Shown: positions 10,731 through 21,770 of the stretch, one piece after another
Layout: the number at the start of each line of letters is the position of its first letter
Position numbering within the stretch: position 1 is the first letter of the stretch
Assembly (NCBI RefSeq): GCF_037975245.1
Contig: NC_092572.1
Location: 15,506,269 to 15,570,268, forward strand
DNA from: Apostichopus japonicus
Taxonomy: Eukaryota > Echinodermata > Holothuroidea > Aspidochirotida > Stichopodidae
DNA: 64,000 nucleotides
Direction: 5' to 3'
Made by a program: the position numbers and the translations under genes
The notes under the pieces: model-generated
The model's database searches: none
The model's input: only the letters and a program-made list of their open reading frames with translations
What the model was told of the DNA's origin: nothing

Positions 10731-11743
10731 AAATGGAGTGTAACCACTCCCGATTTTGCAATTTCCCAAGATCAGGCCCGAAAAATCCCAAGAAATACCA
10801 AGAACACTGTGCTGTATGGATTTCTAGCAATATCCAGCGATATCTAGGGATGAATATCCCAAGATCTTACCTAAACTGAAGGCAGATAGAGAATCGAAAC
10901 CTTCAGTGTACTGAACTTGAAACTGCGTCTTTCGAAATGAAAAGAATGTGGGGAATTGCACAATAAACAAATCAAAGTTATTTATTTCAGTCTCCTATTT
11001 CAATTATTCGAATTTGTTAAGCAAACAGCAGATATCACATCATATAAGTGAGCATGAAAATGGCGTTCCAGGATGAACAGCCTTCAAACCATGGGCGCAG
11101 ATCCTGGTGCGGACAGCGGGACGCGTCCCCATCAACTTTTTCAGTAGTGGGGACATGATATACCGTGTCCCCACCAATTTGTCTTGACCAATAGCTGCAT
11201 TTCAAGTTCCCCTGTATTGAACTTTGGCGCAGTTAGATCCAGCCCAGCCCCCCGGTTCCTACGCCCTTGCTAACCACTGCGTCACAGCAACTGTTGAGAA
11301 ATAATGCTAATTTTTTCTTCAAAATGGAACGGAGGGTGATGTTCAAAATGCTGTACTTGTAAACAGGATAACTCAACACGTACACCTTTATTGAACTTCA
11401 TATTTCAAATAGTCTTAAAATTGGCATTATTTCAGTGATTAATACTACATGACTCTAGGTTTGGCAGTAACTTGTGAAAATGTTTCATAGTGAAAATAAA
11501 ACAATGTCATGTAACTCATTAATTATTAAAGGGGTGGCAGAGCTGCTTTTCTTGCTCAAATTGATCAAAGAATATGCCCATGTGCTCATACATAGAGCAT
11601 CTGTATGTCTTTATTTCACATAGGAAGACTGTTCTCTCTGGGTATTGAAACATTTTGGAATATAAATTCTACATTTTTGAGTCCTTAAAAGATCTTAATT
11701 CTTTTGATTGCCTTGTTGCTAAAGTAATGGTCAAGGCAACGTT
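10731..11743. other. Intergenic, with a possible hAT-like relic at 11088-11274
   Basis: Within this stretch, 11088 begins CATGGGCGCAGATCCTGG, and about 11250-11274 reads GGTTCCTACGCCCTTG, the complement of the left end of the 30431 element. The flanking 8-mers (CTTCAAAC and CTAACCAC) do not match well, so the relic is tentative. Nothing else is recognised. Confidence 0.35.
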
Positions 11744-12522
11744 CAGGGGCGTAGCGAAGGGGTTTTTGTTGGGGGGGGGGGGTGTGGAGAATTTGAATTG
11801 CCGACGGATCTGGAAGTGGTGACTGAAATGGGGGAGGGGTCTAAGGGGAGGGAGTGTCCCCCTCCCTTTGGCAATTTTTTAGATTTGAAACGTCCTTAGA
11901 TGCAATCTGGTGCATATTTTAAGTCAAATTTGAATTGCCGACGGATCTGGAAGTGGTGACTGAAATGGGGGAGGGGTCTAAGGGAGGGAGTGTCCCCCTC
12001 CCCTTTGGAAAACTTTTAGTTTTGAAACGTCCTTAGATGCAATCTGGTGCATATTTTAAGTCAAATTTGATTTGCCGACGGATCTGGAAGTGGTGACTGA
12101 AATGGGAGAGGGGTCTAAGGGTTGGGGGTCTACCCCTCCCCTTTGGAAAATTTTTAGTTTTGAAACGTCCTTAGATGCAATCTGGTGCATATTTTAAGTC
12201 AAATTTGATTTGCCGACGGATCTGGAAGTGGTGACTGAAATGGGGGAGGGGTCTAAGGGTAGGGGGTCTACCCCTCCCCTTTGGAAAATTTTTAGTTTTG
12301 AAACGTCCTTAGATGCAATCTGGTGCATATTTTAAGTCAAATTTGGCACGGAAGAAGCTCCCGTTCTCCTTTTCTCTATTCAGCTATCCTTCTTTCTTCC
12401 CCTTCCGCTCTCTTCACCTTTTCTCCTTTTGCCGACAGACCCAAAATTTGCCGACAGCGACCAAATTATTTGGGGGGGGGGGGTGTGACACCCCCCACAC
12501 CCCCCCGCTCGCTACGCCCCTG
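11744..12522. mobile_element. Non-autonomous hAT-type element, 8-bp TSD
   Basis: The ends are perfect 14-bp inverted repeats, CAGGGGCGTAGCGA on the left and TCGCTACGCCCCTG on the right. They are flanked by identical 8-bp direct repeats, GCAACGTT, at 11736-11743 and 12523-12530. An 8-bp duplication with ends starting CAGGG is the hallmark of the hAT superfamily. The 779-bp body has no transposase; most of it is a 137-bp tandem array, followed by a pyrimidine-rich tract and G and C runs. The intact duplication suggests a fairly recent insertion. Confidence 0.88.
11790..12346. repeat. 137-bp tandem array, four copies, inside the hAT element
   Basis: CCGACGGATC occurs at 11801, 11938, 12075 and 12213, a period of 137-138 bp. 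Each copy also carries GGAAGTGGTGACTGAAATGG and CGTCCTTAGATGCAATCTGG. A truncated echo (GCCGACAG) follows at about 12430. Copies are nearly identical, implying recent amplification. Confidence 0.92.
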
Positions 12523-12699
12523 GCAACGTTTCCTGAATCTGCATAGCTCATGTCGCGGAGCGGTTGAAAACTATTAATATACAACAACCAGTTAAAACAA
12601 CAGTATCAGGCAGTATTTTATCACCCTCCGTTCCATTTTTGAAGAAAAAATTCCGATTAAAACATTGAACACTTCTATCGCTTAGCATAGGCCTACAAT

Positions 12700-13056
12700 A
12701 CACATTTATCACCTTTGCGACAAAAAGTTTTTTCACCTAAAAAAAAACCGTAAGGGGTACGTACCTCTTGCAGTTTTTTGCCAAAATTGACCCATTTATT
12801 CATAAATGTCAAGATAAAACTCAAGATGACAAACAAAGGTTTGATTTGACTGCTTTGAAATCACGTATCACTGGCAACATGCGTCGAGCACCCTCTTATG
12901 ACACTTATTTCGCTCAGTTTGCAACTTCAGAGGAACAATAGAAAACCGAAAAACTTTTAGGGACAACAAAAGGTTTTGTAACCTCGTCGTAAAAGTTTTT
13001 CGGTCTTACTTTTCTTTGAGGTGAAAAACAGATTGTCGCAAAAGCGATAAATGTGT
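12700..13056. repeat. Inverted repeat with a nested hairpin
   Basis: A stretch of about 52 bp at 12701-12755 (ACACATTTATCACCTTTGCG onwards) is repeated in inverted form at 13004-13056 with few mismatches. Nested inside, at about 12943-13000, CCGAAAAACTTTTA and TAAAAGTTTTTCGG form a perfect 14-bp stem. No coding capacity. It is probably another non-autonomous DNA element, but I could not define target duplications. Confidence 0.6.
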
Positions 13057-13895
13057 ATCTTTTCTGGTAGTTCGCGACACGCTGATTACGAATCTGAAGT
13101 TTATTTTGGAATTAGGTGCTGTGTTGGGACGTGGGGGCAAAAAACCTGATTTGCAGTTTTGCCAAAACTGACCAAAAATCGATCCAAAATCGATTTCGCC
13201 CAAATGACGTAACAGGGGGTAACCGATGCTCAGGAGCCCAAATTTGCAACTCCCAGGTCCATATCTGCTTCCGTGCGGGAGATACGTGGTCCCAAAGGAA
13301 TCTGCATATGCCCTCCAAAAGATTTTATTGATAAGATCCAAAGTACTATTTTTGATTTATTTCGAACGGGAAATCTGATAAAGTAAGGAAAATTACTATG
13401 TATAATGAAAAGGGGGGTTTAAAAAAAAATATATGTTCACAGCTTTGTTGGTGCTCGCAAAACCTCTTGGGTCAAGCGTTATTGTAATAATGCCAACACG
13501 GGGTATTGGAAGCTCTTTTATTTCATTCCTCTCTGTCGCCGTCCGGTAAAGAGTTGCTTTTTAATTATAATTTTCATGACCAGGATATTTCCTGTATTTA
13601 AAAATACCTTCATTGGACAAATTTGTATGGTTTTGAGTAAGCTTAGCTTTTTGCAGTTAAAATATTAGAAAAGCCTATCATTTCTCAATTAACAGTTACT
13701 GTGGCGAAGTTGTTATGTTGTATAGTTTTGCATATTTATTATTGTTTTGTTCAATGAAATTGTCAATAAACTGAAAAAAATGAGACATACTCCTTGTCTT
13801 GAATTCAAACACCAGAGGATGCATTTGATTTTCTATTTATTTGCCTTCTAATGTTGTGAAGAATAAATATTAGAAACGAGTATTAAATCTCAACA
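13057..13895. other. Intergenic, nothing recognised
   Basis: A - strand frame of about 110 codons crosses 13006-13341 but resembles no known family and overlaps the inverted repeat. The phrase TTTGCAGTTTTGCCAAAACTGACC resembles one at about 12770, so this may be the body of the same repeat family. Confidence 0.4.
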
Positions 13896-14461
13896 GTTCT
13901 CGTGGCGCAGTTGGTAGTGCTCTGGACTGGAGAGACAGACAAACTCCATGTCTCCGGTTCGAACCCCAGACAGAGCATTTTATATTTTTGCTCTTTTACT
14001 GATTCCATTCTGGACTTTGAAGTTTAAATATTAGAAACGAGCATTAATTCTCAACAGTTCTCGTGGCGCAGTTGGTAGTGCTCTGGACTGGAGAGACAGA
14101 CAAACTCCATGTCTCCGGTTCGAACCCCAGACAGAGCATTTTATATTTTTGCTCTTTTACTGATTCCATTCTGGACTCTGAAGTTTAAATATTAGAAACG
14201 AGCATTAATTCTCAACAGTTCTAGTGGCGCAGTTGGTTGTGCTCTGGACTGGAGAGACAGACAAACTCCATGTCTCCGGTTCGAACCCCAGACAGAGCAT
14301 TTTATATTTTTGCTCTTTTGCTGATTCCATTCTGGACTCTGAAGTTTAAATATTAGAAACGAGCATTAATTCTCAACAGTTCTAGTGGCGCAGTTGGTAG
14401 TGCTCTGGACTGGAGAGACAGACAAAGCTCCATGTCTCCGGTTCGATTCCCAGACAGAGCA
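13896..14461 (+). repeat. Four tandem tRNA-like units, 161-bp period
   Basis: Units start at 13896, 14057, 14218 and 14379 (82 nt each), exactly 161 bp apart, separated by a constant AT-rich spacer. Each has a perfect Pol III box A, TGGCGCAGTTGG, and box B, GGTTCGAACCC; the fourth has the more canonical GGTTCGATTCC. The GTGCTCTGGACT segment resembles the D-arm and anticodon region of tRNA-Gln, and GAGAC/GTCTC could pair as a long variable arm. The acceptor and T stems do not pair properly, so these are tRNA-derived or SINE-head units rather than functional tRNAs. The last unit is followed by a partial copy (GCGGTTCATGTCCAGACAGA). Confidence 0.7.
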
Positions 14462-14559
14462 TCATGTCTGCGGTTCATGTCCAGACAGAGCCTTTTACTT
14501 TTCTACCCTCTGGAGGGAGTGGAAGTATAAATATAAGAAACGAAGTTTCTCCAGAGGGA

Positions 14560-14640
14560 ACCAAAATGGTGTAATTGGTTATTCCATCGTTCAGTAAGCG
14601 ATTGGTTTGGACTGCATCGGTTCAAGTCCCAGGTGAGTAT
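14560..14640 (+). repeat. Fifth tRNA-like unit, different type
   Basis: Box A TGGTGTAATTGG at 14567-14578 and box B GGTTCAAGTCC at 14619-14629 are 40 bp apart, consistent with a tRNA-derived Pol III promoter. The sequence between them differs from the 161-bp repeat. Cloverleaf pairing looks poor. Confidence 0.5.
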
Positions 14641-14900
14641 TTGCAAAAGGAGTTCTGACAAGTGGATAAGGTGAATCCCGAAGGTGGGCGGCCCCCCTCC
14701 TGACAGGTGGGTAAGGTGAGTACCAAGGTGAGAGGTGAGAGGGGGTGAAGGTGTGGACAAGGTGAGGTCGCCGCCCCCTCTCCCTGACAAGGTAAAGGCG
14801 CGGACAAGTGGAGATCGCCGCCACCCCTCCCCCTGACAAGGTTCACGCGCGGACAAGTGGAGTTCCACCCCTCCCCCCTGACTAGCTAATCGGTAGTCGG
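14640..14900. repeat. GC-rich imperfect minisatellite
   Basis: Words such as CCCTGACAAGGT, GCGCGGACAAGTGGAG and CGCCGCC recur roughly every 45-55 bp, with drift. Long frames on the - strand here are produced by the repeat and are not genes. Confidence 0.6.
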
Positions 14901-14994
14901 GGGGGAGGAGTAGTGGAGAAGATGTTTTACAAAAACGACTAAGTCCAAACAGCAGGATCTTTAAATATTTGTAAAGCTTTAGAATCCAGAGGCC

Positions 14995-15065
14995 CACCTA
15001 ATGGTCTAGTGGCAAAGACTTTTGCTTTTGCATCTCAAGGTCCCTGGCTCAAACTCAACCTCTGC
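14995..15065 (+). repeat. Sixth tRNA-like unit
   Basis: TGGTCTAGTGGC at 15002-15013 matches box A of Glu/Asp/Gly-type tRNAs, and GGCTCAAACTC at 15046-15056 resembles box B. The acceptor stem is not evident. It is probably a tRNA-derived SINE head or relic. Confidence 0.4.
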
Positions 15066-16606
15066 TTTTCCTTTTACAATACTCATGTAAAAGGAAGAAA
15101 AAAAAGGAAGAAAAAAGAGTGATACTTTGAAATAACTTCTTTTTTTTTAATGACAAATCAGTTCATGGACAGGATATACCTTCATCCCTCCCACCACAGT
15201 TAATACCCTTCAACTACCTGTCCAGAAACAGGTTATCCCTCATCAAATTATTATGCAAATACTAATCAGCACATGCAATACATATTTCATAAACATTCTT
15301 AGTGATACCTGCATCTACTATTGAGATGGTTGGGTGACAACAGACAGTTATTTTCTATAATGTTTCTATTATTTATAATATCAGCCTGGGGGCAGTTATT
15401 TAATGATACTAAGTAGTCACATGTACATATGGGATAATCCTATGGCCTTTTTACTTCACACCAGGTGGCTATCCAATTCACACCAGTACATTCTTTTTGG
15501 ACATTTTTTTTTTTAAACATTTGGAAGACCATTTCATCATGAGGGGAAAAAGAATTGATTTCTCCTAGATAAAAATAATAACCCCATCTTACTTTAGCCA
15601 GACAGGGCTTGAATCCATAGGTTTGCTTGACGACAAGTTCCCAACAAAAAGGAGTTGGCCTTCCATGGCTGATTGATTATTCACTTTACAATACCATGGC
15701 ACCCCTGCTACCATCAATAAAATTTTCTTTAACTTTCATTTATTAACTAAACCTGATTTTGAATTAATTTTAAATAACTTTTTAAAAATTTTACATTTTT
15801 GCCCTCAAGTTTGAAAAAGGAAACGATACTACCATAGCACAAACAACATACATGTGGAAAGGTTGCTCCCTTTCATTGCTGTCTCAATCACACACCCCCC
15901 CGCTCCGACTACCACACCCCACCAAATTATATACACGAAGAGTGCATTATTGAAAGTTTCTTTAAATATAGCCTTTTCATGCAGTAAACCTGTGCTGCTG
16001 CAAACTGAAAATTCAATTAAAAGATTCTCCCTCTTCACTTTCAACACTTTCATTTCTCCTTCTCTATCCTTCGCCTCACCACCCCCCCCCCCCACCCCTG
16101 GTCCTTCCAACTATCATCCATAACTCCTGCCAATATCAAATTCAGTCACCTTAACATCCCCCCATAAAGTGTCAGTCAGTCAAGCACCACAATGTTTGTA
16201 GACCAAGAAATCAACACCCGAAACCCATTTTGAAAACTTTAAAGCCCCATCAAATAAAGATGCTGTTTTTTTCTTCTTTTTCTCTAAACAACAAACACAA
16301 ACACCAAATCCAAAATATATAAAATTCCAATTCCCATTTTGAATATTCTTCAAATTTTGTTTGCCAAGCCACGTTAAAAAAGTGAGTGTTATTCTTTTTG
16401 GCCTTCCCCCATCTTTGTGTTTGCATTGCAACAAGGTGTAGTTTTCTATACTAAAAAAAAACAAATGAAATCAAATAAAACTTAAATAAAAGATGATTAC
16501 AGCACATGCAGGAGAAGAGTGAGAGCCCTCCCAAATACTACCGGCTTATGTATACAAAAGACCTTTTTTCCGAAATCCTTTTTCCGACATCGTGGCAATA
16601 CGAGAG
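15066..16606. other. Flank 3' of SRP68, nothing recognised
   Basis: AT-rich sequence with C-runs near 15895 and 16083. It should hold the SRP68 3' UTR, whose end I could not fix. Overlapping short frames on both strands show no family resemblance. Confidence 0.4.
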
Positions 16607-16905
16607 TTACTTTTCACCCCCGCTCCACCATCCACGCAGGAACCCACCCAGACCCCCCTGCGGGGACGATTTATTCTGTTCCAGTTTCTCGTCCAAGGAG
16701 GGTAACTCTATATGGTTCAGAGCCATGTCAAAGAAGAGCGGTTTGCACGGTGACAGCTTAAAGTCCAGTGGAAATGTGGTGAAGTTGGGCTTGGCGGCCA
16801 GGTCCGGCTGGTTGGCGTTGTACCAGTCAAGCCATTCCGCCAGCGGTCGATTGTCCTTCAGACCGAGTTGCGCCATTCTTTTGCTGATGGAAGGTTCATT
16901 GGAAT
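16607..16905 (-). CDS. SRP68: SRP68, terminal coding exon
   Basis: SRP68 is the largest protein of the eukaryotic signal recognition particle. It binds SRP RNA and pairs with SRP72 through its C-terminal region. The acceptor CGTACATTTTTCAG precedes the exon on the - strand; the first codon is completed by the G that ends the exon at 18116. The translation contains KDNRPLAEWLDWYN, PCKPLFFDMALNHIELPSL and DEKLEQ, which closely parallel the conserved C terminus of animal SRP68 as I remember it (KDNKPLVERFE, PCKPLFFDLALNHV, EDKLEQ). The exon ends in a Gly/Trp-rich tail and TAA at 16607-16609. It has no frameshifts. Confidence 0.93.
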
Positions 16906-18115
16906 CTGAAAAATGTACGCAGAGAGGTTCTTGGTAAGCCATGGTATTTTTTTTAAAGTATTCTTGGGTGGAGGGTATTTTCTATGGGTGAGGATAATCC
17001 GGAGGGTGGGGGAAGTCAATTCAATTAACTGTGAGAAACGTCATTGAATTAGGAACCACCTAAGGCCTATTCTCATCTTTGTAGTAAGTTTGTCACCTTG
17101 AGCTACGTGACAGTTCATAAGTAGGGGGGGGGGGTATATTCGAGTGGAATTTGGGATTCGAATCCCTGAATAGAGAAAGTTTACAAAAACCTGTTAATTT
17201 GCAGTCATTTTTTGTTATTGCTGTCACAAACAGAAATGGATACCCACTTTCTATTATTTGTAGATGACAGAGACTAGTTCAATCGCAGTCTACAAGGCCA
17301 GATAAACTCTTTATATTTTGGCTTTCAATTTCTTTATTCTGACAAATTTCGATAGTACAAAAAAACGGCAGTTTTGATCAGGCTTTTGATACTTCCTTGT
17401 GATCCCTGGACATCATACATTCAGCTACAAGCAAAAATAACTATTGTCTGTCCTGTCCACCACAATAATCCTATTGTAATATTTTCAGACCCTAAGGGCT
17501 AATAGGTCTCTCCCCCTCACCCCCCCAAAAAAAAAAAAGTGTGAAAAGGGATGGTGCTGCTTCCAACCGAACGAATCTTTTCACTCATTGTTTAACCAAA
17601 GAGAAAAATTTGGGAAAGAAAACAACAGATTATTAATATAAAGGCCATATTTCTCTGAATCATTGTCTATGCTCTGATGGAATACATTTGTTCCAGTAGC
17701 AGGGTTCAATTCCCAGGTTCCAAATGGACACGGCAGTTTAATCTGCATTTTCCTGATGATCAGACCCAAAAGAGAACATCGATATGTCTCTCCACCGTTA
17801 TCCCAAAGAAGAACCCTTTCAGAAACTCAAGGGTACTAAAGGGATTTCTTCCTTTTGAATTAACCAGGGTCCTACACAAAATTAACAGGGTAGTAACATG
17901 ATGGTCTCTGCCTGATTCCCCCTCCCCCCACCCAATTCTTTTCTTAATTTTTTGGTATTCATCCTTTCATATATAGTCCATCTTGCATTTTGCCTTTTGA
18001 AAAACAAGAATCCTTAATCTTCATCCAAAGCAGCAAAAAGTTTCTTTCCAAACACAGTAAATTGAATATTTTTATTATTATTATGATTATTATTATATTA
18101 TTATTAAGTACATAC
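16906..18115 (-). other. SRP68 last intron, nothing recognised
   Basis: Bounded by donor GTATGT at its 5' side on the - strand and the acceptor before 16905. Contains a G-run (about 17125), an A-run (about 17527) and a TTA-rich stretch (about 18070-18105); no mobile element identified. Confidence 0.5.
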
Positions 18116-18194
18116 CTAGAATGGAGGCCACCTGAGAAGAGTACTTCAAGCCGTTGATACCTTGTGCAAGAGTGTCCAATTCCTCTACCTCCAC
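18116..18194 (-). CDS. SRP68: SRP68, penultimate coding exon
   Basis: A 79-bp exon between acceptor AATAG and donor GTATGT. It encodes EELDTLAQGINGLKYSSQ then VASIL plus one base, which with the next exon gives VASILDSNEP. This aligns with the segment before the SRP68 C terminus in vertebrates (VQELITQVRSEKCSLQAAAI, then LDAND). Frame and splice phase agree across the intron. Upstream SRP68 exons were not found in the window; a LINE and ABCC fragments occupy the sequence upstream, so the 5' part is either far away or lost. Confidence 0.85.
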
Positions 18195-18799
18195 CTATTG
18201 ATTAAATGAAACCAAAATCTAATCATGATGTCTTCCACATTAAGTTTTTAGGGAGTGTCACTACCCGACAAGCCCTATAGGGTTTTTTAGTACACTTCCT
18301 TTCACAAGTTTTGTTTCTTATCTCCTTCTATGTCATATGTCATACTTATGTTAAAATAGAACAAAAATCAATAAATGAAATGAAATTAGTTACCTTTTTT
18401 TTAGTTCAAGTAAAAGTTTTGTTTTTGTTGTTGTTGATATCAAAACAAAAGGAGTTTAACCCCTGGTCGACCTGGCGAGAGGTCCTACGGGGTATAATAA
18501 GTTTGTTTTTTTATAGAATAGAAATTTTTTTTTTTTTCTTGGAGAGGTTGTCTATGTTCAGTCAAGGAATTGCTGGTAAAATGAAGTCTTATATATTTAC
18601 ATAGGACAGGATAGCCATAATCATACCCGAGGTCAGAGTCGAAGAGTCAATTAGGGAGGGATTTCTAAAGGAGAGGAATTTTTTAAGTACTGAGAATTGT
18701 GGAGACGGAGTGGTTTCTATTGTCTGGGTAGGGAGTGGTTGTGGTTTCTATTGTTTGATAACAATATAATCTGTATATATAAGTATACTTGGGCCTAGA
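18195..18799 (-). other. Sequence between SRP68 exon and LINE
   Basis: AT-rich, with T-runs. It may include the 3' UTR of the neighbouring LINE, whose 3' end I could not locate. No exon recognised. Confidence 0.4.
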
Positions 18800-18820
18800 C
18801 CCATTTAGGAAAGGATTTTT

Positions 18821-20110
18821 TTAATGGAATGAGACTTTAAGTAGTAAAAATTGTGAATACAGAAAGGGTTTGGTTTTTGGGTAGTGAGTTGTTGCGACTT
18901 TGTATTTCAGGGGGAGGTCTTCAATCAAAGGGTCGTTCTCGAGGTTGTTTTTGTATAACTTGGTGTTGAATTCTTCAAGTCGGGTCAAAGTAGATTTTGT
19001 GTTTCCTGCACGGAGAACGTACAAAGTAGCAATATAGGTAGGGATTTTGAGTGCGAGTCGATAAGCTGTGGTGTGGATTCTGTTTAAAATTTGTTTATTG
19101 GGATTAGAGATGGTAAGCAGGGAGATTCTCCCGTAACTGAGAATCGGTTTTACTTTGGATTTATAGATTTGGATAATTGTTTTTGGAGGGAAGTTATATT
19201 TGTGTGAGAGGATTTGAATGGATTTAAGTTGGAACCAGCAGCGTCCTGCAGTTCTGTTACAAAGTAGATTAAACGATAATTTGCTATCGAAAGTGGTACC
19301 AAGGAAGGTTGCATTAGGAGTAGCAGTGATTGAGGTGTCGAAAAGATTAATTTTGGAAATATGGTTATGGTATTTTGAGTTTATTATGGAGAAATTGGCT
19401 AGGTTAGATTTTGAGGGATATATTTTTGTTCTCCACATCAAGCACCAATTTTCGAGATGTGTAATTGCTCTTTTAATATTTAGTTCCGTCATATAGATAT
19501 TTTTACTGGTGCTCCAAATGGCTATGTCGTCAGGGTACTGACTATAGTTGCATTCAGATAGAGGGGGGATGTTCAAATCATTAACAAATAGGGTGCAGGG
19601 GAGGGGGCTGAGAACAGCGCCCTGTGGAGTACCTGCATCAAGTGGAATAGGTTTTGATTGTTGGTTTTTGTAGCATATTTTGGCATTGCGCTCACTAAAG
19701 AAAGAGGAAAGAAGTCTGGTGTAATTGCAGGGGAGATTAAAGTTAAGTAGTTAAATTCTTATGCCGTTGTGCCAAGTTTTGTCGAACGCCTTTTCGGCAT
19801 CAAGGAAGAGGGCAGTGGTATCATGTTTTTTTATGAAGCCGATGCGAATTTCTTTGGAAAGGTGGAAAGTTTGGTTTATTGTAGATTTGTGTGCGCGGAA
19901 TTAGCCTGATTGATACGGGCAAAGTGATTAATTTGCTCAAGGTGGTTTCTGGTGCGGTTATCTATAATTCTTTTGAAAATCTTACCTAAGGCTGGTAGGA
20001 GACTAATTGGTTGATAGTTTTGAATTTTGGTGTGTCTTTACTTAGTTTTGGTATTAAAATCATTTTGGCAGATTTCCACAGGGTTGGGAAATGACCCAGT
20101 CTAAGGAGTT
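18821..20110 (-). pseudogene. LINE reverse transcriptase and C-terminal region, degenerate
   Basis: Recognisable blocks on the - strand are LWKSAKMILIPK, FLDAEKAFDKTWHNGI, GTPQGAVLSPL and QYPDDIAIWS, in the expected order. The catalytic (F/Y)ADD is YPDD here, with Ala changed to Pro. The open frame 19576-18821 covers the end of the palm, the thumb (PNATFLGTTFDSKLSF) and the C-terminal region. The Jockey clade is suggested by PKxSKD-type and LDAEKAFD phrasing; exact clade unproven. Confidence 0.85.
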
Positions 20111-20879
20111 TGTTAAATAATGGGAAAATATGAGAGTTAATGAATATCGGAGGCCGACGGAGGGGAATCTTTTAGCATTTAGTCATTTATGTTGTCAAGA
20201 CCAGGGGAGGAGGCATTTTTGCATATTCAGTGGCACTATACCAATCATTTATATCTATTTCTTTGAGTAGAGGGATGTTTTTGTTGAGACATCCTTAGAA
20301 GTTGGGGATAAAGCTGGTTGCATTACAGATAATTGTACGGTCTATTTTGTGTTGGAATCTGTTATCGTATGGAGGGCCATCTAAGATATTGAATATAGTT
20401 TTCAAGTATGATTCACTAAGCTTTATTTGGTCTTAAGTTTTTGTGATGAGGTTACCTACTTTATCTCTAAGGCATTCGTCTGTATTACCTGTGTTTGGGT
20501 TGTAATGGGTTTATGATATTTTTTTTATTTTTCCAAAAGTGTTTTGGCTTTTTGTCATTAATGATTGAATCGCATTTGTTTTGGATTTGGTTTTGGTTGA
20601 TCGCCGATATTTGTCTATTTATTTGTTTTTTAGGTTGGTTAATTTAGGTTCTTAGAGTTGGATCTGGGGAGATCATATAGGTCGACGTCTGAGTTATTTA
20701 GTGTAAGAATATTCCTATTTAGTTTTGGATTTCTGTTTTGTTTTTAATGGGCAGTGTTGTTTGAAGGTATTAAAGATATGTTGGGCAATGCTGTCACAAT
20801 ATATGCCGATGTAATTTAGCTTGTTGTTGTGGTAATTGGCAATAGTGTTGTTTGTTATGATCCCTTTTTAAATGATGTC

Positions 20880-21581
20880 CAGTCTGTTTTATTGTAATTA
20901 TACGTTAATTTGTTATTTTGGATGCGACTGAGGTTTATGTCTAGCTCAAAAAGGAGTGGAAAATGGTCACTGATTAGGTCATCTTCTAGGATTTGAATCA
21001 AATGAGTTTTAGTTGCAAGGTGGCTTGAGGTTATGGCGTAGTCAAGTAGTTCAGTATTATAGTTTATTGCGTTTATCCTAGTTTTGGTATTTTGGTTAGT
21101 TATTGTTAAGTTGTGTTTATCACATATTTCTAAGAGGGATATGCCTTTTTCAGATATTTTGGTGCTACCAAAAATGATGTGGTGGGCATTTAAATCTCCT
21201 AGTAGTATTGTATTTTTATTAGAACTTTTTTTGATTGTGGATATGGGCTCATTTGGGGACTATAATAGCTAATAATGTGGAGAGGTTTATTGTCTCTTTC
21301 GAGTACAATTTCAATTGTTTGGGATTGTTTGGGAGGAGGGTGGTTTTGAGGTTGTTTTTTTCAGCAATAAGTACTACTCCCATAGAGCGAGAGATATCGT
21401 GTCTGAAAGTTTGGTAACCAGGGATGCTAAGGGGGGAATTTTTATTTAGTTTAGTTTCGTTTAACGAAATGATATCCGGGGAGTGGTTGGCGAATATAGT
21501 AATTAGGAGGCTTAATTTTGGAAGGATAGTGTTGATGTTTAGGTGGAGGAACTTGACCGAAGGAGGGAGTGTGCTTGTCAT
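20880..21581 (-). pseudogene. LINE endonuclease domain, degenerate
   Basis: The segment begins KFLHLNINTILPKLSLL and contains PDIISLNETKL, the N-terminal signature of the apurinic-like endonuclease. After a break it continues with ILLGDLNAHHIIFGS and SDHFPLLFE, the catalytic GD(F/L)N and SDH motifs. The endonuclease nicks target DNA to prime reverse transcription. Stops between blocks mean it cannot be made intact. Confidence 0.8.
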
Positions 21582-21770
21582 GTAGGTGATTGAGGAGGGC
21601 TAAATATTGAAGGATGGTGGAGACGTTCCATAATTACAGTTTCTGGGATATTTAAGTTTAGGTGTTTTAGTGCTAACACGGTGGCGTAACTGGCAAGGTC
21701 GTCAGATTTAATATTAATGTTGGCTGTTTGGAAGGTGTATTGTACTAATTCAATTACAAAGGTTGCGATA

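Noticed and set aside
11088-11274. Complete hAT-like element
   Set aside because: The ends are only partly complementary and the flanking 8-mers do not match, so it is kept only as a possible relic.
13006-13341. 111-codon - strand frame
   Set aside because: It overlaps an inverted repeat, has no recognisable domain or splice context, and competes with equally long frames on the other strand.
14503-14997. 164-codon - strand frame
   Set aside because: It is produced by the GC-rich minisatellite and tRNA-like sequence; the repeating SGRGGGDL phrase follows the repeat.
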